Source: Lineus longissimus (lineage: Eukaryota; Nemertea; Pilidiophora; Heteronemertea; Lineidae). From it: DNA of 64,000 nt. The stretch is from the NCBI RefSeq assembly GCF_910592395.1, contig NC_088310.1:3479501-3543500 (forward strand). The letters run 5' to 3'. Positions within the stretch are counted from its first letter, which is position 1. Each line of letters starts with the position of its first letter. Below are positions 52,701-63,808 of this stretch, piece by piece. Under the pieces are notes generated by a model. It saw nothing but the letters and a program-made list of their open reading frames with translations. It had not been told where the DNA came from and searched no databases. The position numbers and the translations under genes were made by a program.

Positions 52701-55578
52701 AAACACTCATGTTGTTTTTTAAAACTGCAATGCAAAATCATTCACCCTCAAAGGCGCAGATCAATCTGATAGTGGTCTTGATACCAAATGAAATAACGGC
52801 AACGCATCAACTTTTTGTGAAGAAATTGGTTCTATTGTCTTGCCCCCAGACTGGGAGTTGACACAGTACCAACTTTAAAGGGGAGTGGTGCGGTGACCTA
52901 TTTATTGTGTACTACTGCTGGTCATCACAAATTTCCACCTGTACATCCAGGGCTGGACTTGGAGTGGCATGGTACATGTAGGGTCAATATTGATAAAGTT
53001 GAGTAGTTGTGCAAATGTGGCCATGATTGTGTACTTAAGATATCACAGAGTCTGATAATGTTGTAGATATTCAAATCAGTTCAGTGTATCACTGAGCAAA
53101 ATGACTTTGAAATCATCAGGGTCATGATAGCATCAGTATCCAAGAGGAAGCAGTGTCACTTTCTGAGCACCAGTTTGACCCAGGTTTTCATGGCAATCAA
53201 AAGATGTCCCCTCCAACTCCCACCCCACTCAATGGCATGTTACCTTCCCACTCAATGGCATGGAGTAATTTTACTATTAGTACAACTATCAATGATTGGA
53301 ATCTAGGTTATCCTTTGTCATCTCAATCACATATCATTCACACCATTTTCTACAGTATTGTAAATGTTCCAAACTAGTGTAAAGGTTGGGTCAGGATGGG
53401 TTACTTTAGGCATATTAAAATGATATAGTGAGTCCAGCCCACATATCTCTTAAATCTAACAACACAGGAAAGAAATACTCAACAGACATACGCAAAAGTG
53501 TCAAGTCATTGTTCCTTGGCCTTTCGTAAGTTTATACTCAACTTCTAAAGAACCCTGTCAAAGGACTGACTCCACGACAGCATGCAGTGGTTTGCTATTT
53601 TTGCCTAAGAAGTGGAATCAGTCCTTAAAACTGGTGATTTTGACCAGATGAACAGACCCGATTAGATCCAATCAAATCCAATCAGATCTGATAGGATTGC
53701 CAACTTTTATGAACACAGTCTTGGAATATGGTACACCTGGTAGAAACAATACAGTGGGTAGATTCTCGAGATGCCAGAAAAGATGAACGCCATCGAAAAC
53801 ATCACCCTCACCAAAAAACAGCCATTCAATAGCCATGCAGATTTTATGAAGAAAAGGAAGCTAGTGTGGGAGAATCTACCTGAAATGCTTGCCTTGACCA
53901 ATTTTCTCCATCATTTCAGCACTTCTTAATTTACATTCGCTATATTGACAGTGGGCGTAATGAATTTATGGGGCGGGAAGCACATAGATTGAAGAGAAGT
54001 GTGGAGAACCTAGACTGGCGGTGGAAAGTGTTCATGATGTTTACCAAAGGTTTATCCTGCCCAAGAGAGAAGCTGGTTTTACTTATATTTTATGAGAGGA
54101 ATGCAACGAGACAACCTTATAAATTGAGATGCTCCTTTTTAGTTTTAGGGAGGGTTGACGGGCAATGCTGATATTGTAAGGTACTGTGACACGCAGTACA
54201 AAAAACCGCCAATCCATCATGCCAAAGGCAAAATTCATTAAAATAACTGAGTGTACCTTGGGTGGAACATGATGTTGGAGGTCAATATCAAATTGAATTG
54301 GCCAATTTGGCAAATAAACTGGGGCACATTGCGGAGGTACGTGTGGTAAAGGGTGGTTTATGGTTGAACATATTTGATGGCTGACAAGTGGATCGTCCTT
54401 TAATGGACACCTCTGACAGCAGGACACCCTCACTGTCAAGAACACTGACTTTGGCTTCAAATTAGTCATTCCCATTTTAAGCGGACCTTTGTGATCTGGA
54501 AACCTACATGTATAGTAAGGACAGGAATTGTCAGTACAGGGTAACCTTTCAACTGGCTCTCTCCCTCGTGTGCTGAAGCAAGAATTTCCAGTTAAACATA
54601 GTAAAAAGTACTTACAGACGGTCTCTTCCAGTCGAACTTCTTTGGTGGTGCACAACTATAGAAGAGCGTCAGGTCATCGGCGGGAAACTCACTATCCTCC
54701 CACTGCTCTCCTGTCTGCCGACATTTTGCGATGATCTCATCGTAGTTTTGGAGACCGGTCCAGCCTCGCTGAGCGAAGGCGGATGGTGATGGTGCGACTC
54801 TTGCTCTTGGTCTGCAATGAGAAGAATGTGACAATAGGTTAATCTTTGACCAAGTTGTTTGTTTTTTTATTAAGGCTGAACATAAGCGACTCTTTTAAAG
54901 GGGACATTTTAAAACATATTGCCATCACTCCGACTTTGTCAAGACTCTCTTCACTGTCTTGATGCCGGGGGGGGGGGGGGGGGGGGGGCAGAGAGGGTCT
55001 TATCTTGGTCTACTCTCTTATAAAATAGGAATGGAACTGTAAATTCTGTTTCTGCTAGTGCTAAAGACATGATAAACATCTAGGCCTACATGATTATGAT
55101 CATGATGATACTGGACAGTCTACAGTTACTTCCGATTGTCAATTTCTCCAGCCATACCATCAGTCTCCAAGAGAGCAGGTTTTGTGAACAGTGTATTGCT
55201 AGATTATCTGGAGACAAAAAACAGATGTATGGCTAGAGAGACCAAAAGTCAGAGGCGACTGCGAGCTGTCCAGCATATCCTGCCTTGGCCCTCATACTTA
55301 GTCATAGATGTCCTGATAGGCTGAGGACCGCGACGCTGCTGCTGGTGTCCCCCAGCTTGGTGATGATGTGGGTTACCACCTTGGTGATGTGGGTCACCAT
55401 GCCCATCAGTGGAATAGACCACCCGGCGAGTGTAGCCACCACTCTGACCGCCGTCATCCCCAAAACTATGATCATGACCTCCAGATTCCCCTCCTCCGTA
55501 AGAGGTGGTGTGGGTCTCCGTCTTACTGCCTCCAGGGCCAAAGGTGCGTGTTGTGCGTGTTGTGCGGGTATAAGACAT
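28777..55578 (-). CDS. Calpain 2: classical calpain with a Gly/His-rich N-terminal tail, 788 aa
   Basis: Ca2+-dependent cysteine protease and paralogue of calpain 1. Eighteen coding exons in consistent phase: 55578-55298, 54811-54616, 47824-47746, 47434-47191, 46849-46672, 46370-46201, 46022-45945, 45676-45495, 45146-44983, 44674-44460, 43183-43147, 36190-36058, 30488-30430, 30110-30042, 29931-29853, 29485-29369, 28996-28938, 28803-28777. The triad is Cys188 (GDCWLLAA), His343 (GHAYS) and Asn368 (RNPWG). CBSW spans about 409-596, with an acidic DADEDDDEE loop. PEF spans about 609-788, with EF loops [12 protein letters not shown] and [12 protein letters not shown]; the end, FIKTCIYL, is identical to that of calpain 1. 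The first about 94 residues are unusual: [10 protein letters not shown], then Gly-, His- and Gln-rich sequence. An in-frame TGA precedes the ATG. Vertebrate orthology is unresolved. Confidence 0.9.
30489..36057. other. Calpain 2 intron 12 (5.6 kb), no gene seen
   Basis: AT-rich intron between the EF1-region exon and the next EF exon. The only structure I see is a short degenerate tandem repeat of an ATTTCAACAAATAG-type unit at about 34554-34637 (three copies). ORFs here are short and lack coding character. Confidence 0.5.
37072..37282. repeat. 20-bp tandem repeat, about 10 copies
   Basis: The unit is GTTGTCAYGTRTCACAGAAA. Middle copies alternate CACGTGTCAC with CATGTATCAC, giving a 40-bp higher-order unit repeated three times. 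The edges contain indels (AAAGTT, a shortened CACAAGTT copy, CTCAGAGA). No stop codon arises in the + strand frames, which produces spurious ORFs up to 125 codons. There are no spacers, so it is an ordinary minisatellite. Confidence 0.9.
37994..38347. mobile_element. MITE with TTAA target sites and about 20-bp terminal inverted repeats
   Basis: The left end reads TTAAAGGGAACTGAAACC. The right end read inward on the other strand is TTAAAGGGAACTGGAACC, with one mismatch, and the inverted similarity continues for two or three bases. Total length is 354 bp and there is no transposase ORF. The TTAA flanks and the TTAAAGGRR end fit the T2-type MITEs first described in Xenopus. Internally there is a 12-bp tandem ATGATTCTCAC motif (about 38168-38202) and a GC-richer right half (GCTCGGCGG). 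Confidence 0.8.
42298..42385 (-). mobile_element. tRNA-derived SINE-like element in calpain 2 intron 11
   Basis: On the - strand a tRNA-like promoter is visible: the A-box-like TGGCACAGCGATAAGA, then about 45 bases further on the B-box GGTTCAACTCC followed by CAC. The spacing fits a Ser/Leu-type tRNA ancestor with a long variable arm. The acceptor stem does not pair convincingly, so it is not a working tRNA. The body and tail boundaries are unclear. Confidence 0.45.
43539..43572. repeat. Poly-C tract in calpain 2 intron 10
   Basis: A C run of about 34 bases is interrupted once by AG. Other G/C homopolymers lie at 2984-3002, 9395-9408, 16546-16559, 24218-24235, 54967-54988 and 61412-61425. 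Lengths at such sites are often unreliable in assemblies. Confidence 0.85.
45770..45930. repeat. Degenerate tandem repeat with CAGTTTACCACTTT words
   Basis: Five or so imprecise copies of (A)TCAGTTTACCACTTYG followed by an ACCACA/CCACATCGG stretch fill most of calpain 2 intron 7, just before the CBSW-start exon. Confidence 0.55.
47825..54615. other. Calpain 2 intron 2 (6.8 kb), no gene seen
   Basis: The intron lies between the N-terminal exon and the first protease-core exon. It contains a run of degenerate ACACTGTG(C/T)TT words at 51248-51462, with little else. The 190-codon - ORF at 54083-54655 overlaps exon 2 out of frame and then runs through the intron; I consider it chance. Confidence 0.5.
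51248..51462. repeat. Degenerate interspersed ACTGTGYTT repeat
   Basis: About nine copies of CACTGTGTTT or CACTGTGCTT occur at irregular 20-40-bp intervals, several with a following GTGTTTA. It looks like an eroded minisatellite. Confidence 0.5.
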
Positions 55579-57450
55579 TTCTGAACGTTGTCACAACCTG
55601 GCGTGGACTATCTCGAATAGATGATACTAAGCAGATACAGTGTTGCGTTGTCAATGCGTCAGTCTGATGCAGTTATCCAGAAAATACGGTAAACTGGATA
55701 GAAAATTCGGTTTAAATCCTATAGGGTGGTGTAACAGGCCCTAAATGCTGTAGAAATCCCGTAAGCGAACCTTTGCAGCCCAACCCCTTTCCACAACAAA
55801 ACATATGCGGCGATCTGACCCAGATGGAGATTCCTAAGCCACAACGTAACAGGGTTTGCTATTGGCTGTTCCGATATGATAATTCGCGGCCCGATAATTC
55901 GGAATGAAAATGTTGAGATTTTGTCTCAATTTATCTCTATTTCTATTAAAGTCTAGGCTTATTCATATACAGACTGCAGTGATTTGCAGTCTGGAGAGCA
56001 CTTATTGAACTGTAATCAATGATTACGCTTGAAGTGAACAGGTCTCAAGAAATATTGATCAGAGTTCCACGGAGACGGAAGCAGACGATAAAACGTGTGT
56101 CGTCTGCATGCTGTCCACTTCAAACTTCATTCATCAACTGGAAAAAATGGGGCTAATCTTCATTTTAGCAGGCTAGCCTACAGTAGGCCTATATAGCCTA
56201 TATATATATATAGTTGGAGCAATTTTTAAAGTAGGCTAAATAGCAACCGATATTGTCAATTTGGAGCAGACATGGCACTGGCAGAAGAGCAAATCTTGCC
56301 AGGCCCACAGTCGCCATCTGCATTTTGATATAAAAACTAAACTGGTCTATACTTGACTGCTGATTGACCGCCAATGGCTGCACGCAGTTATTGGTGTTCT
56401 GAGCTTCTGCACTTAGCTACACTCCGGATGCAGTGGACCCGCCTCGTCCAACACCATAAGGAGATCCAATTAGGATGACGCAAGTTTACACTTAGCGAGC
56501 TGGCGATATGGGCGCGAGGGTCCGACAGCATCAGCACCGAAAAGGTCATATAGAAGTGTAAAACAGATATCATATTCCAGCACCGCCCACCTCACACTAC
56601 TGTCACTGCGCCGGAGCGGCCTATGAGCATAGGCCACTGAACTTTTGGCGGGTTTTTTCCTCCGCAGCCTCCGCGCGTTGTCTGTAAGCTAAGCAATGTC
56701 AACGCATTGAGGATGACGATGGAGTATGTATGAGAAGTGTATATATTGACGAGAATTGGAGCAACGACCCATAAGTTCCAGTTTTTGTCTCAAGATGGGA
56801 TATCGAGTTCAGATGTAACTTACAAGATGAAATGACGTGAGGGATTTGACATGACCAGTTCCACGCAGCCTCTCCCCTGCAAACGTTCGCGGCGGGGAGG
56901 CCAGGGGTTATTTGTCAGACCACTGTCAGACCGGCCAGAGCTGCTGGATAACATATCAAACTGAGCTTTGTCATACGTCATAAAGCACATTCCGCAACGA
57001 TGTTCATCCACCTGTACCTTTTGTGTTACATATGATTGTAGGCCTACTCACTCACTCATTTTCAGGTGGTGTACGTATATCTTATGCAATTCTAAGCAAG
57101 CAAAGAAGATATCCCGATATCCTCTATACAACTCGTTCGATGGAAACAACCTATAATGAGGCCTACATTCATTAGATTCCGGCCTTATCGACGACCTCAT
57201 CTCGTCAGGGTCACTGTATCAAAGGCCAATTAAGACATTTACGATAATGTGTAGGCCTAGGTTTTGCGTATCCGTCTCATTTCAGATATTGTATGTGCTT
57301 AGAGAAATCAACCTCTCAAGGTGTAAGGTAAATCCCCGGTAAACCTACTCAAGGATTCCCAGTCGATCACTTTCATTATCAAAGCCAGAGGATATCACAT
57401 CACACCTACAATAAAAACGCATGGCTAATGTTGATATTTTTCAAGTTTAG
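55579..57450. other. Upstream region of calpain 2, presumed promoter side
   Basis: I see no coding sequence or clear TATA element near the calpain start. A (TA)n stretch lies at about 56195-56212. The remainder is ordinary AT-rich spacer with short accidental ORFs. Confidence 0.4.
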
Positions 57451-57466
57451 CAGGTTTAATTAAGTT

Positions 57467-57610
57467 TTACAGGATACCCTTTACGTCTTCCTCTCCAATC
57501 AACACCTTTGGAACGAAACTTTTATAAACAGTCTCAAAGACTTTGAACAACTCAACCCAGGAACTGAAACCCATTACCATCGAGAACGTTACCAAGGAGA
57601 CCGTTGCCAT
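57467..57610 (-). CDS. Possible 47-aa single-pass membrane micropeptide or 3' terminal exon
   Basis: The ATG at 57610 sits in ATAACCATGGC, a near-ideal Kozak context. A hydrophobic stretch (TVSLVTFSMVMGFSSWVEL) is followed by KVFETVYKSFVPK and an acidic GEEDVK end. An ATTAAA poly(A)-like hexamer lies at 57460-57455. The frame is open upstream to about 57700, so the segment might instead be the last exon of a larger gene. I know no homologue, and an ORF of this size can arise by chance. Confidence 0.25.
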   Translation of the reverse strand: MATVSLVTFSMVMGFSSWVELFKVFETVYKSFVPKVLIGEEDVKGIL

Positions 57611-57699
57611 GGTTATGGACCTACCACTGTTTGATAGTCCATCAGCAGTGAGTATCATATGGTATCGGAAAGATTTATGAGCTGGTTCTGCTGGCGTAC

Positions 57700-60138
57700 A
57701 TCAATACGAGCCAATTCCGAAGCCAAGATTAAATGAATCTGATCGGAGTCATATCAGTGATTTCATAACCGAGTCCAAAGGGACCGGCCCAGTGGAGCTT
57801 TCGGAATTCCATTGGTGTTCGTCTCGTTTGGAATGTAAACCCGCTCATCATCGAAACTCATTGGTATAGCATCACATCACAGGACTGATACAAATAAAGC
57901 ATCGGCGTATCATCCACGTTGAAAGCATTTCCAGGTTGTGGCCTTGACATAGATAGGCTGTCAAGTAAAAGAAGACCGATATCCATCGTATTGATGGTTT
58001 AACTCAAATCCTGAACGAAAACGAACAATAGTTTTTTAATAGCTCCGGCTATTGATCACAGTGGAATTCTGATCCCCTGTGTAAAAATCTTCCCTGCTCT
58101 GTGCTCTTGGAAAGATGCCCTCTCTTGTTAGTGGCTTTTGTCGACCTTGGAAGGGACCGAGTGGCGGAGTGTGCATGTGCCGTGGCAACCCTCACTCACT
58201 GAAACCCAGGAGATGTTTACAAAGTTGGTACCTTGCTCACTCAGCAGGTCGACGCGCCATGCAGTATTTTGATGGTGATAATGGGGGGTCAAGCGCAGGT
58301 CAAGATGCAACCTCACAATAAAAGGCACAAGACTAATCGATGATACGGCCATGCACTTTTGTGACATTTAGTGCAGTTATCGGTCATTGTATCCAGTTGA
58401 AAGACTTCTGACATTCCATCACAGAGCATCCGCTGACACACTTTCTGCTTTTCGAATATGAGAGTGTAGTTCTTCTCCCAACCAGAACCGGGACTTCAAC
58501 GGGAAGCCGACAATGGTCGAGAGTTCGCCTGAGGACAAAGTAAACTAAACCAATTGGGTTGCAGCACCCAAGGTTCGACTTTGGTCCTTTCTGTCGCCCA
58601 AGAGTGGCTTATCAACAGGCCCCCCTCTCAAGGAGATAAGGGATCACGGAATGTAGATGGATGGCCAAACCTACACTGAGAGTGGCCATATTACCTTCAT
58701 CATCGTATTATATCATGGAACTTGGAATGGTTCTTCATCCATAATCATTCGTGATGCAATAATGGTCTGCATAAAGCTAGATGTGGCAGATTTTTTACAT
58801 GACTGTCAAATATGAAAGTGAAATAAGTGATACTGACAGTTACAACAAGTCTCCATGGTAATATAACCCGACAATAGCTCCATGTATAACATGATAAGGG
58901 ATGGTGCTAATTCAGCGATGGCCCCATAATTGCTGATAAATAGTCTCGACTGGCAACATAGGTTGACAGCACTATATTATCAGTCTGCTGTATACGCCGG
59001 GTTAATAATAAATAACGTTATCGACTTTTGCGGCACTTGACATGTCATGGGCATAATATATATCCATCTGGTATTGCACTACACACAGACACTCTATTAT
59101 TAACACACTGCTTCTATTATACATGAAAAAGTCAGTTTCATGATGTGTGTATGTTATCCTTTCCTGCATGACTAAAAGCTGTGCTTGAGTTGTACTCGGA
59201 CAACAATATATTCACGTCGCGATCAGCTTCGGCAATTCCACCACACTTGTATGATGTCGCCTCGCCAACATCCAGGCGTTTCCTTTTAGCACACTTTAAT
59301 TTAATTGGTGATATAAATTCCGATCAATTCGGTCACATCAGCTATTGTTACCTGGCTGTAATGGCTGTGGTGTAACGGACTATATCAAAGTAACAGTAGG
59401 CCTCGCCTACACTTGAATTTCTGCTGCAAAAGCCCTTGGCCTAGTTTTTTTCTTCTTCACACGTTTTGAACTTGTGCCATTATTCCATTTGACTATCAAA
59501 TTCGACGGTTGAAGTACAATGCTGATACCATACTATGAGACTATAGCAAATACATGCAGCTGAAACCTGTCACCAATATGTGCAGTGTATCACTCCAGAT
59601 TGTGTGTGTGGCATACCGTATATGAATGCTAATTAGCTACAAACCTTTAAATAATCTCATTTTGTCAAAGCGTACCTTGGCATGAAACAGCATGCATAAT
59701 AACGTATTTATTAACAAATAGTATCTAGCAAATAGCATTACGTAACAGAGGCCAAAGGCTCATTTTATAAATGGCGTTTAATACCAGTTAATAGTGTTGT
59801 GCTATGCTGTGTGTATATTGCATGTATATGGTAACCGGCATGTAGGCCAGATGTGTTTCAATAAACCGCTGCGAACCCCTTATATATACCTACTTATGCA
59901 ACGTCGAACCAGCCTTGTAAAATCCCCCGCCCGACCTCGTGCTCCGTCCGGAATACCGTCCCGACATTTTGCAACTTCAAAAGACAAAATTCCCTTAAGA
60001 ATCCTTTCGTTCGAATACACACTCCTATTCCTGAATACACACCCACCCGACTCCAAGCTGCCCGATTGTGGTGAACAATGACGTCACAATCTGATGTAAT
60101 ATCGACCAACTGCTAAGAAGGGCTTTGGCTGGACCTGA
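57700..60138. other. Spacer with no recognised gene
   Basis: Short ORFs on both strands at 58115-58367 overlap each other, and neither can be preferred. One - strand reading (WRVDLLSEQGTNFVNISW, then a GTGAGT donor) looks exon-like, but its phase does not join the orphan exon at 60679-60860. Confidence 0.35.
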
Positions 60139-60441
60139 GGGGTGTCTACAAAACCAAGACCCAAGACCCAAGACCCAAGACCCAAGACCTACAAAACCAA
60201 GACCCAAGACCCAAGATGTTGATGGGTCTTGGTTTTGTAGGTCTTGATTTTGTAGGTCTTGGGTCTTGGTTTTGTAGGTCTTGGTTTTGTAGACACCCGT
60301 GTGGGTGTCTACAAAACCAAGACCCAAGACCCAAGACCTACAAAACCAAGACCCAAGACCTACAAAACCAAGACCCATCAACATCTTGGGTCTTGGGTCT
60401 TGGTTTTATAGGTCTTGGGTCTTGGTTTTGTAGACACCCTG
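60139..60441. repeat. Nested palindrome built from CTACAAAACC and AAGACCC words
   Basis: Two back-to-back hairpins, about 60142-60298 and 60303-60440, each have arms of CTACAAAACCAAGACCC-type repeats facing GGGTCTTGGTTTTGTAG. Their tips (AAGATGTTGATGGGTCTT and AAGACCCATCAACATCTT) are exact reverse complements, so the two hairpins also pair with each other about the centre at GTAGACACCC-GTGT-GGGTGTCTAC (60289-60312). GGTGTCTAC ends bound each hairpin, like terminal repeats. There is no coding potential beyond repeat-driven open frames. Confidence 0.9.
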
Positions 60442-60678
60442 GACCTGGGAGTATATCAGGTCTCAGGGAGTGAAGAACAGATTGAACGTTGCGTAGATTG
60501 AGATGAGATAGTTCATTCTTATCGATTTCCATGCACATCATTAGCGCTCGCTGTGTGCTATTTCATGATTTATTTCTTTATCAACTTATATTTTATTGGT
60601 CTATTTAAGTGGCCTGGAGAGGTTTATTAGAGGTCGATCTACATGTACGTGAGCGTATGATTTTATTTGCGAGCTCAC

Positions 60679-60860
60679 CTACGGAGTAGCAAAAGAGTCT
60701 TTCACCAGTACAGTCCTTCGCTGTGCGGCGGATAGGGTCGAGGTTACCTGGACTACACATAAAAAAAGCATCTCCAGTAACAGGGTCAGTCGTATGCTCC
60801 TCCGATCCCCATCGGTTATTAGTCAGAGTGCCCAGTAAAAGGCCCTGATCGTTCAAGATG
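60679..60860 (-). CDS. Orphan exon-like segment of an unrecognised gene
   Basis: A 182-bp segment has a good acceptor (TATTTTTTAG|C) and donor (CCGTAG|GTGAGC) and an open frame with protein-like composition: ILNDQGLLLGTLTNNRWGSE, then HTTDPVTGDAFFMCSP, then DCTGERLFCYSVG. The three Cys and the Gly/Asn turns suggest an extracellular or secreted domain. I do not recognise the family. No partner exon with matching phase was found in the window, so the gene may extend beyond it or be a relic. Confidence 0.35.
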
Positions 60861-63800
60861 CTAAAAAATAGGCATGCCACATTCCGCTGTTTAAGATCCC
60901 ATATAATTCATACTCTCTTTTATCTCCATATATACAATAGGTTGAACAATTGCACCTCCCGGGGCTAAAGGCAGGAGCAGGGAGGGTTAAATTGGTCCGC
61001 TTCGGGTGATTTATAATGCACAGTCACGGACTGTGTCGTGGTTTGATTCAACACAAGATGCGTGAATGGTTTTGACGTGAGATGGGGTGGGAGAGACCCC
61101 TAATGGCGACTGCGTGCGTGTAACTTTATCTTAGCCGCGAAGCTGCAGGTCTCAAGGTCGATGGAATTTCTACAACACGCTCCTTTAACTGGTTTTCCCT
61201 TACCAGCATTTAGCACTTACTATATACCTGAACAGGTGAGAATGAAAGCACTGTAGCAGCTTATTTCCTAAGGAATCCACTGAAGCCAGTCTCGGGCATT
61301 TCATTGTCCTATATTGACTATATTTTTTTCTTGTAGCCCAATCTTGATTGTACCATAGACCTGGATAGCGGTTCAGGGTCCGGCCGGCTGAGCTCAAGGT
61401 TACAGTAGGCTCCCCCCCCCCCCCCTGAGATCGTTTCGGATGTGTGTATATATATATGACCAGTGAAGCCTTCAGAGATAGAGAGGATGCTTTTTTTGCC
61501 TAATGGATGGAGACAAGCCTACCGGCGTATGTAGTTCATGTTGAAAAATAAGGACAAGCATGGCGACGACGGTTGTTTAATGATTCTGACAAGCCTGCCT
61601 ACGATGGTAGTTCACGTTGGAACTGAGTAAAGAAATCATGCTGACAAGCCTGCCGGCGATGCTTGTTCATATAGAAACTGAGCTAGATCTGGTGATGACT
61701 GCAAGCCTAGTTCACGCTTTCTTGCCGTTCCAAACCGGCATTTCATGAGTCCTAACCTCAGACATAAGACACTGTATGTGGTACCTCATGGCCCTTATGA
61801 CTGGGCAAGTGGAAAAGCCAAGCAACGGGGAACGTCCCGCACAAACACAACGAGATCAGCTATCAGGGCCGTAGCTAGCGAACATGCTTTTCACGCGCAG
61901 TTTTTGGCGGATTCTTAGACTGGCCGAGGACAAAAAAGTTGTTTTGCCCCCACCCTTGACCAAAAAGCTGGCTATGGGTCTGGCTATAATACCTTTTACT
62001 GTCAAGGATTATCAGTGAGTACCCGATTTAAGCTTATCAAGGAATATCAATTATTTACTGACTACACAAAACTGTTTTTTTCGCTATAGATTAGTATTAT
62101 GAGATGTACATACCTGGACATTGTGCTTTGCTAGGTCCGATTAGCTCGGCTTCTTTTAGAGAAGTACACCTGAAGATGTTTGTGACCTTGGAGATAACGA
62201 AGCGGTCTAAACTCCCATTGAGCACACTGTGGAATTCGAGGCGCTCAACGATTTAAAGGCCTATGCCATGTGTAGATTATTTAAAATTTGTTATTGAATT
62301 TGAACACTTCAAATTGTGTAAACACGTCACTTTGTACCATGAAGAAAAGAATTGGAAACGAGGATCATTAATGAGGAAAATATCACACTTTTTAGGTTTT
62401 TCAGTTTTCGCCCCCTTGTGGCCAAGTCAAGAATAAAATCGGACCGGAATTCGATCTAAGAGGTCACCTTGCCTATATAGGTGTTCATATACCAAGTTTC
62501 AGGTTTGACACATGCCGATCTATTCCGTCGTTGCGTATCCATCCTTCACATTCACTGCCGGTAATACGAAAACTTGCCATGTGCTGATGGACGGACGAGG
62601 GACGACACGTGAGATTGTCAACAGCTCGGTGAGCTAAAAATAGTAACCTCAGAATCTCTGAGCAAGGAGAAAGGCTTTAGAAATCATGATTATTTTTCAT
62701 CGAACCAGACCAGATCACAGCCGTGCGCGTTTACACGGCAGACCAATCTTGACCGATCCGGATCGATCTAGATTGTTTTGGTCCCGTGTAAACGGCAGTT
62801 ACATCTACACTCGAAAGATGCTTCGGAAGAAGTTGGACAGTGGTTCTTGATATTCCGATCTTAACACCTTGTCTCCTATATTTCCACATCATACTCCGTT
62901 GAGATCGCAGTACTGTACATGAATAAAGGTGTTTCAGCACGTAAAATTCCCTTTTAAGTCCTCCATCTAAATCCCATCAAAAAAAAATTCTGAAAGAACA
63001 AAACTGAACGAAACTACAACTTACGTTGCCATCCCGAGGCAGCAAAGATCTTAACAGCTTGACAGCCAAAGGTTAAGTGAAGTTACCTTGGGCGAAAACA
63101 AAGGCTAGTAAAAAATAACTGATAAGTTTGATAGATAGTCGACAACAGCAGACCTAGCTAAACCCTGTCACTCGAGTTCAACCAAACCAGAGCTGAGGAA
63201 GTAATACATCATCTTCTCTGATAGACACAAGTTACTGTTCAACTGCATGTATATGCTAGAAATGGCTCCACCCCGTAACTTGAAACAACGAAGCATCATC
63301 TGCAACTTGTGCAAGATTTAGCAGCGAGGCGTTGTTAGTTTTACGGCGGCGATATCCGAAACAACATCTGACGCATATCATTTAGCGAAACAATACTAGT
63401 TTACACACAGCTTCTGCGATCGTCTGTATCCGACGGACAGAGCTCTCTCTCAAGAAAGTGCATACTTGATTATTAAATACATCTATATATACAGGTTGGC
63501 TACCCTTATTTCTAAGTTATCGTTCTCACAAGTTCTGAACAAGTTTGCTGAAGTGGTTTCTTGTTACAGCAAGGTATTCCATCATTAACGGAAAGTACAT
63601 GCACCACGAAGTGTTGTTTACAATGTTATGGAGAACTTCTTGTCTTTATCCTCGAACTCTCAAGGCCGACATGCGTGTCGTAAACGGAGATTTCTTTCGC
63701 TTGAGAAAATTTTGAAAATTGCGGGAAAACGGCTTGAATGGGTGTCATCTCTTGCTCCGTGACGAAGGTTTTGAATTTCCCAGTATTTATATACGTTGTG
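60861..63800. other. Non-coding tail with minor repeats
   Basis: No gene is recognised. A degenerate repeat of 55-75-bp units beginning GACAAGCCTRCC occurs at 61512, 61588 and 61643, with a partial copy at 61701. A poly-C run lies at 61412-61425. Confidence 0.4.
61512..61720. repeat. Degenerate tandem repeat, GACAAGCCTGCC units
   Basis: Three copies plus a partial one start at 61512, 61588, 61643 and 61701. They share GACAAGCCTRCC, a GGCGATG-like word and GTTCAYGTTG. Unit lengths vary because of indels. Confidence 0.6.
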
Positions 63801-63808
63801 ATACACGC

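Noticed and set aside
54083-54655. 190-codon - ORF
   Set aside because: It overlaps calpain 2 exon 2 in a different frame and continues through the intron with no recognisable domain.
58115-58367. Possible exon on either strand
   Set aside because: Open frames overlap on both strands, and the better - strand candidate does not match the phase of the exon at 60679-60860.
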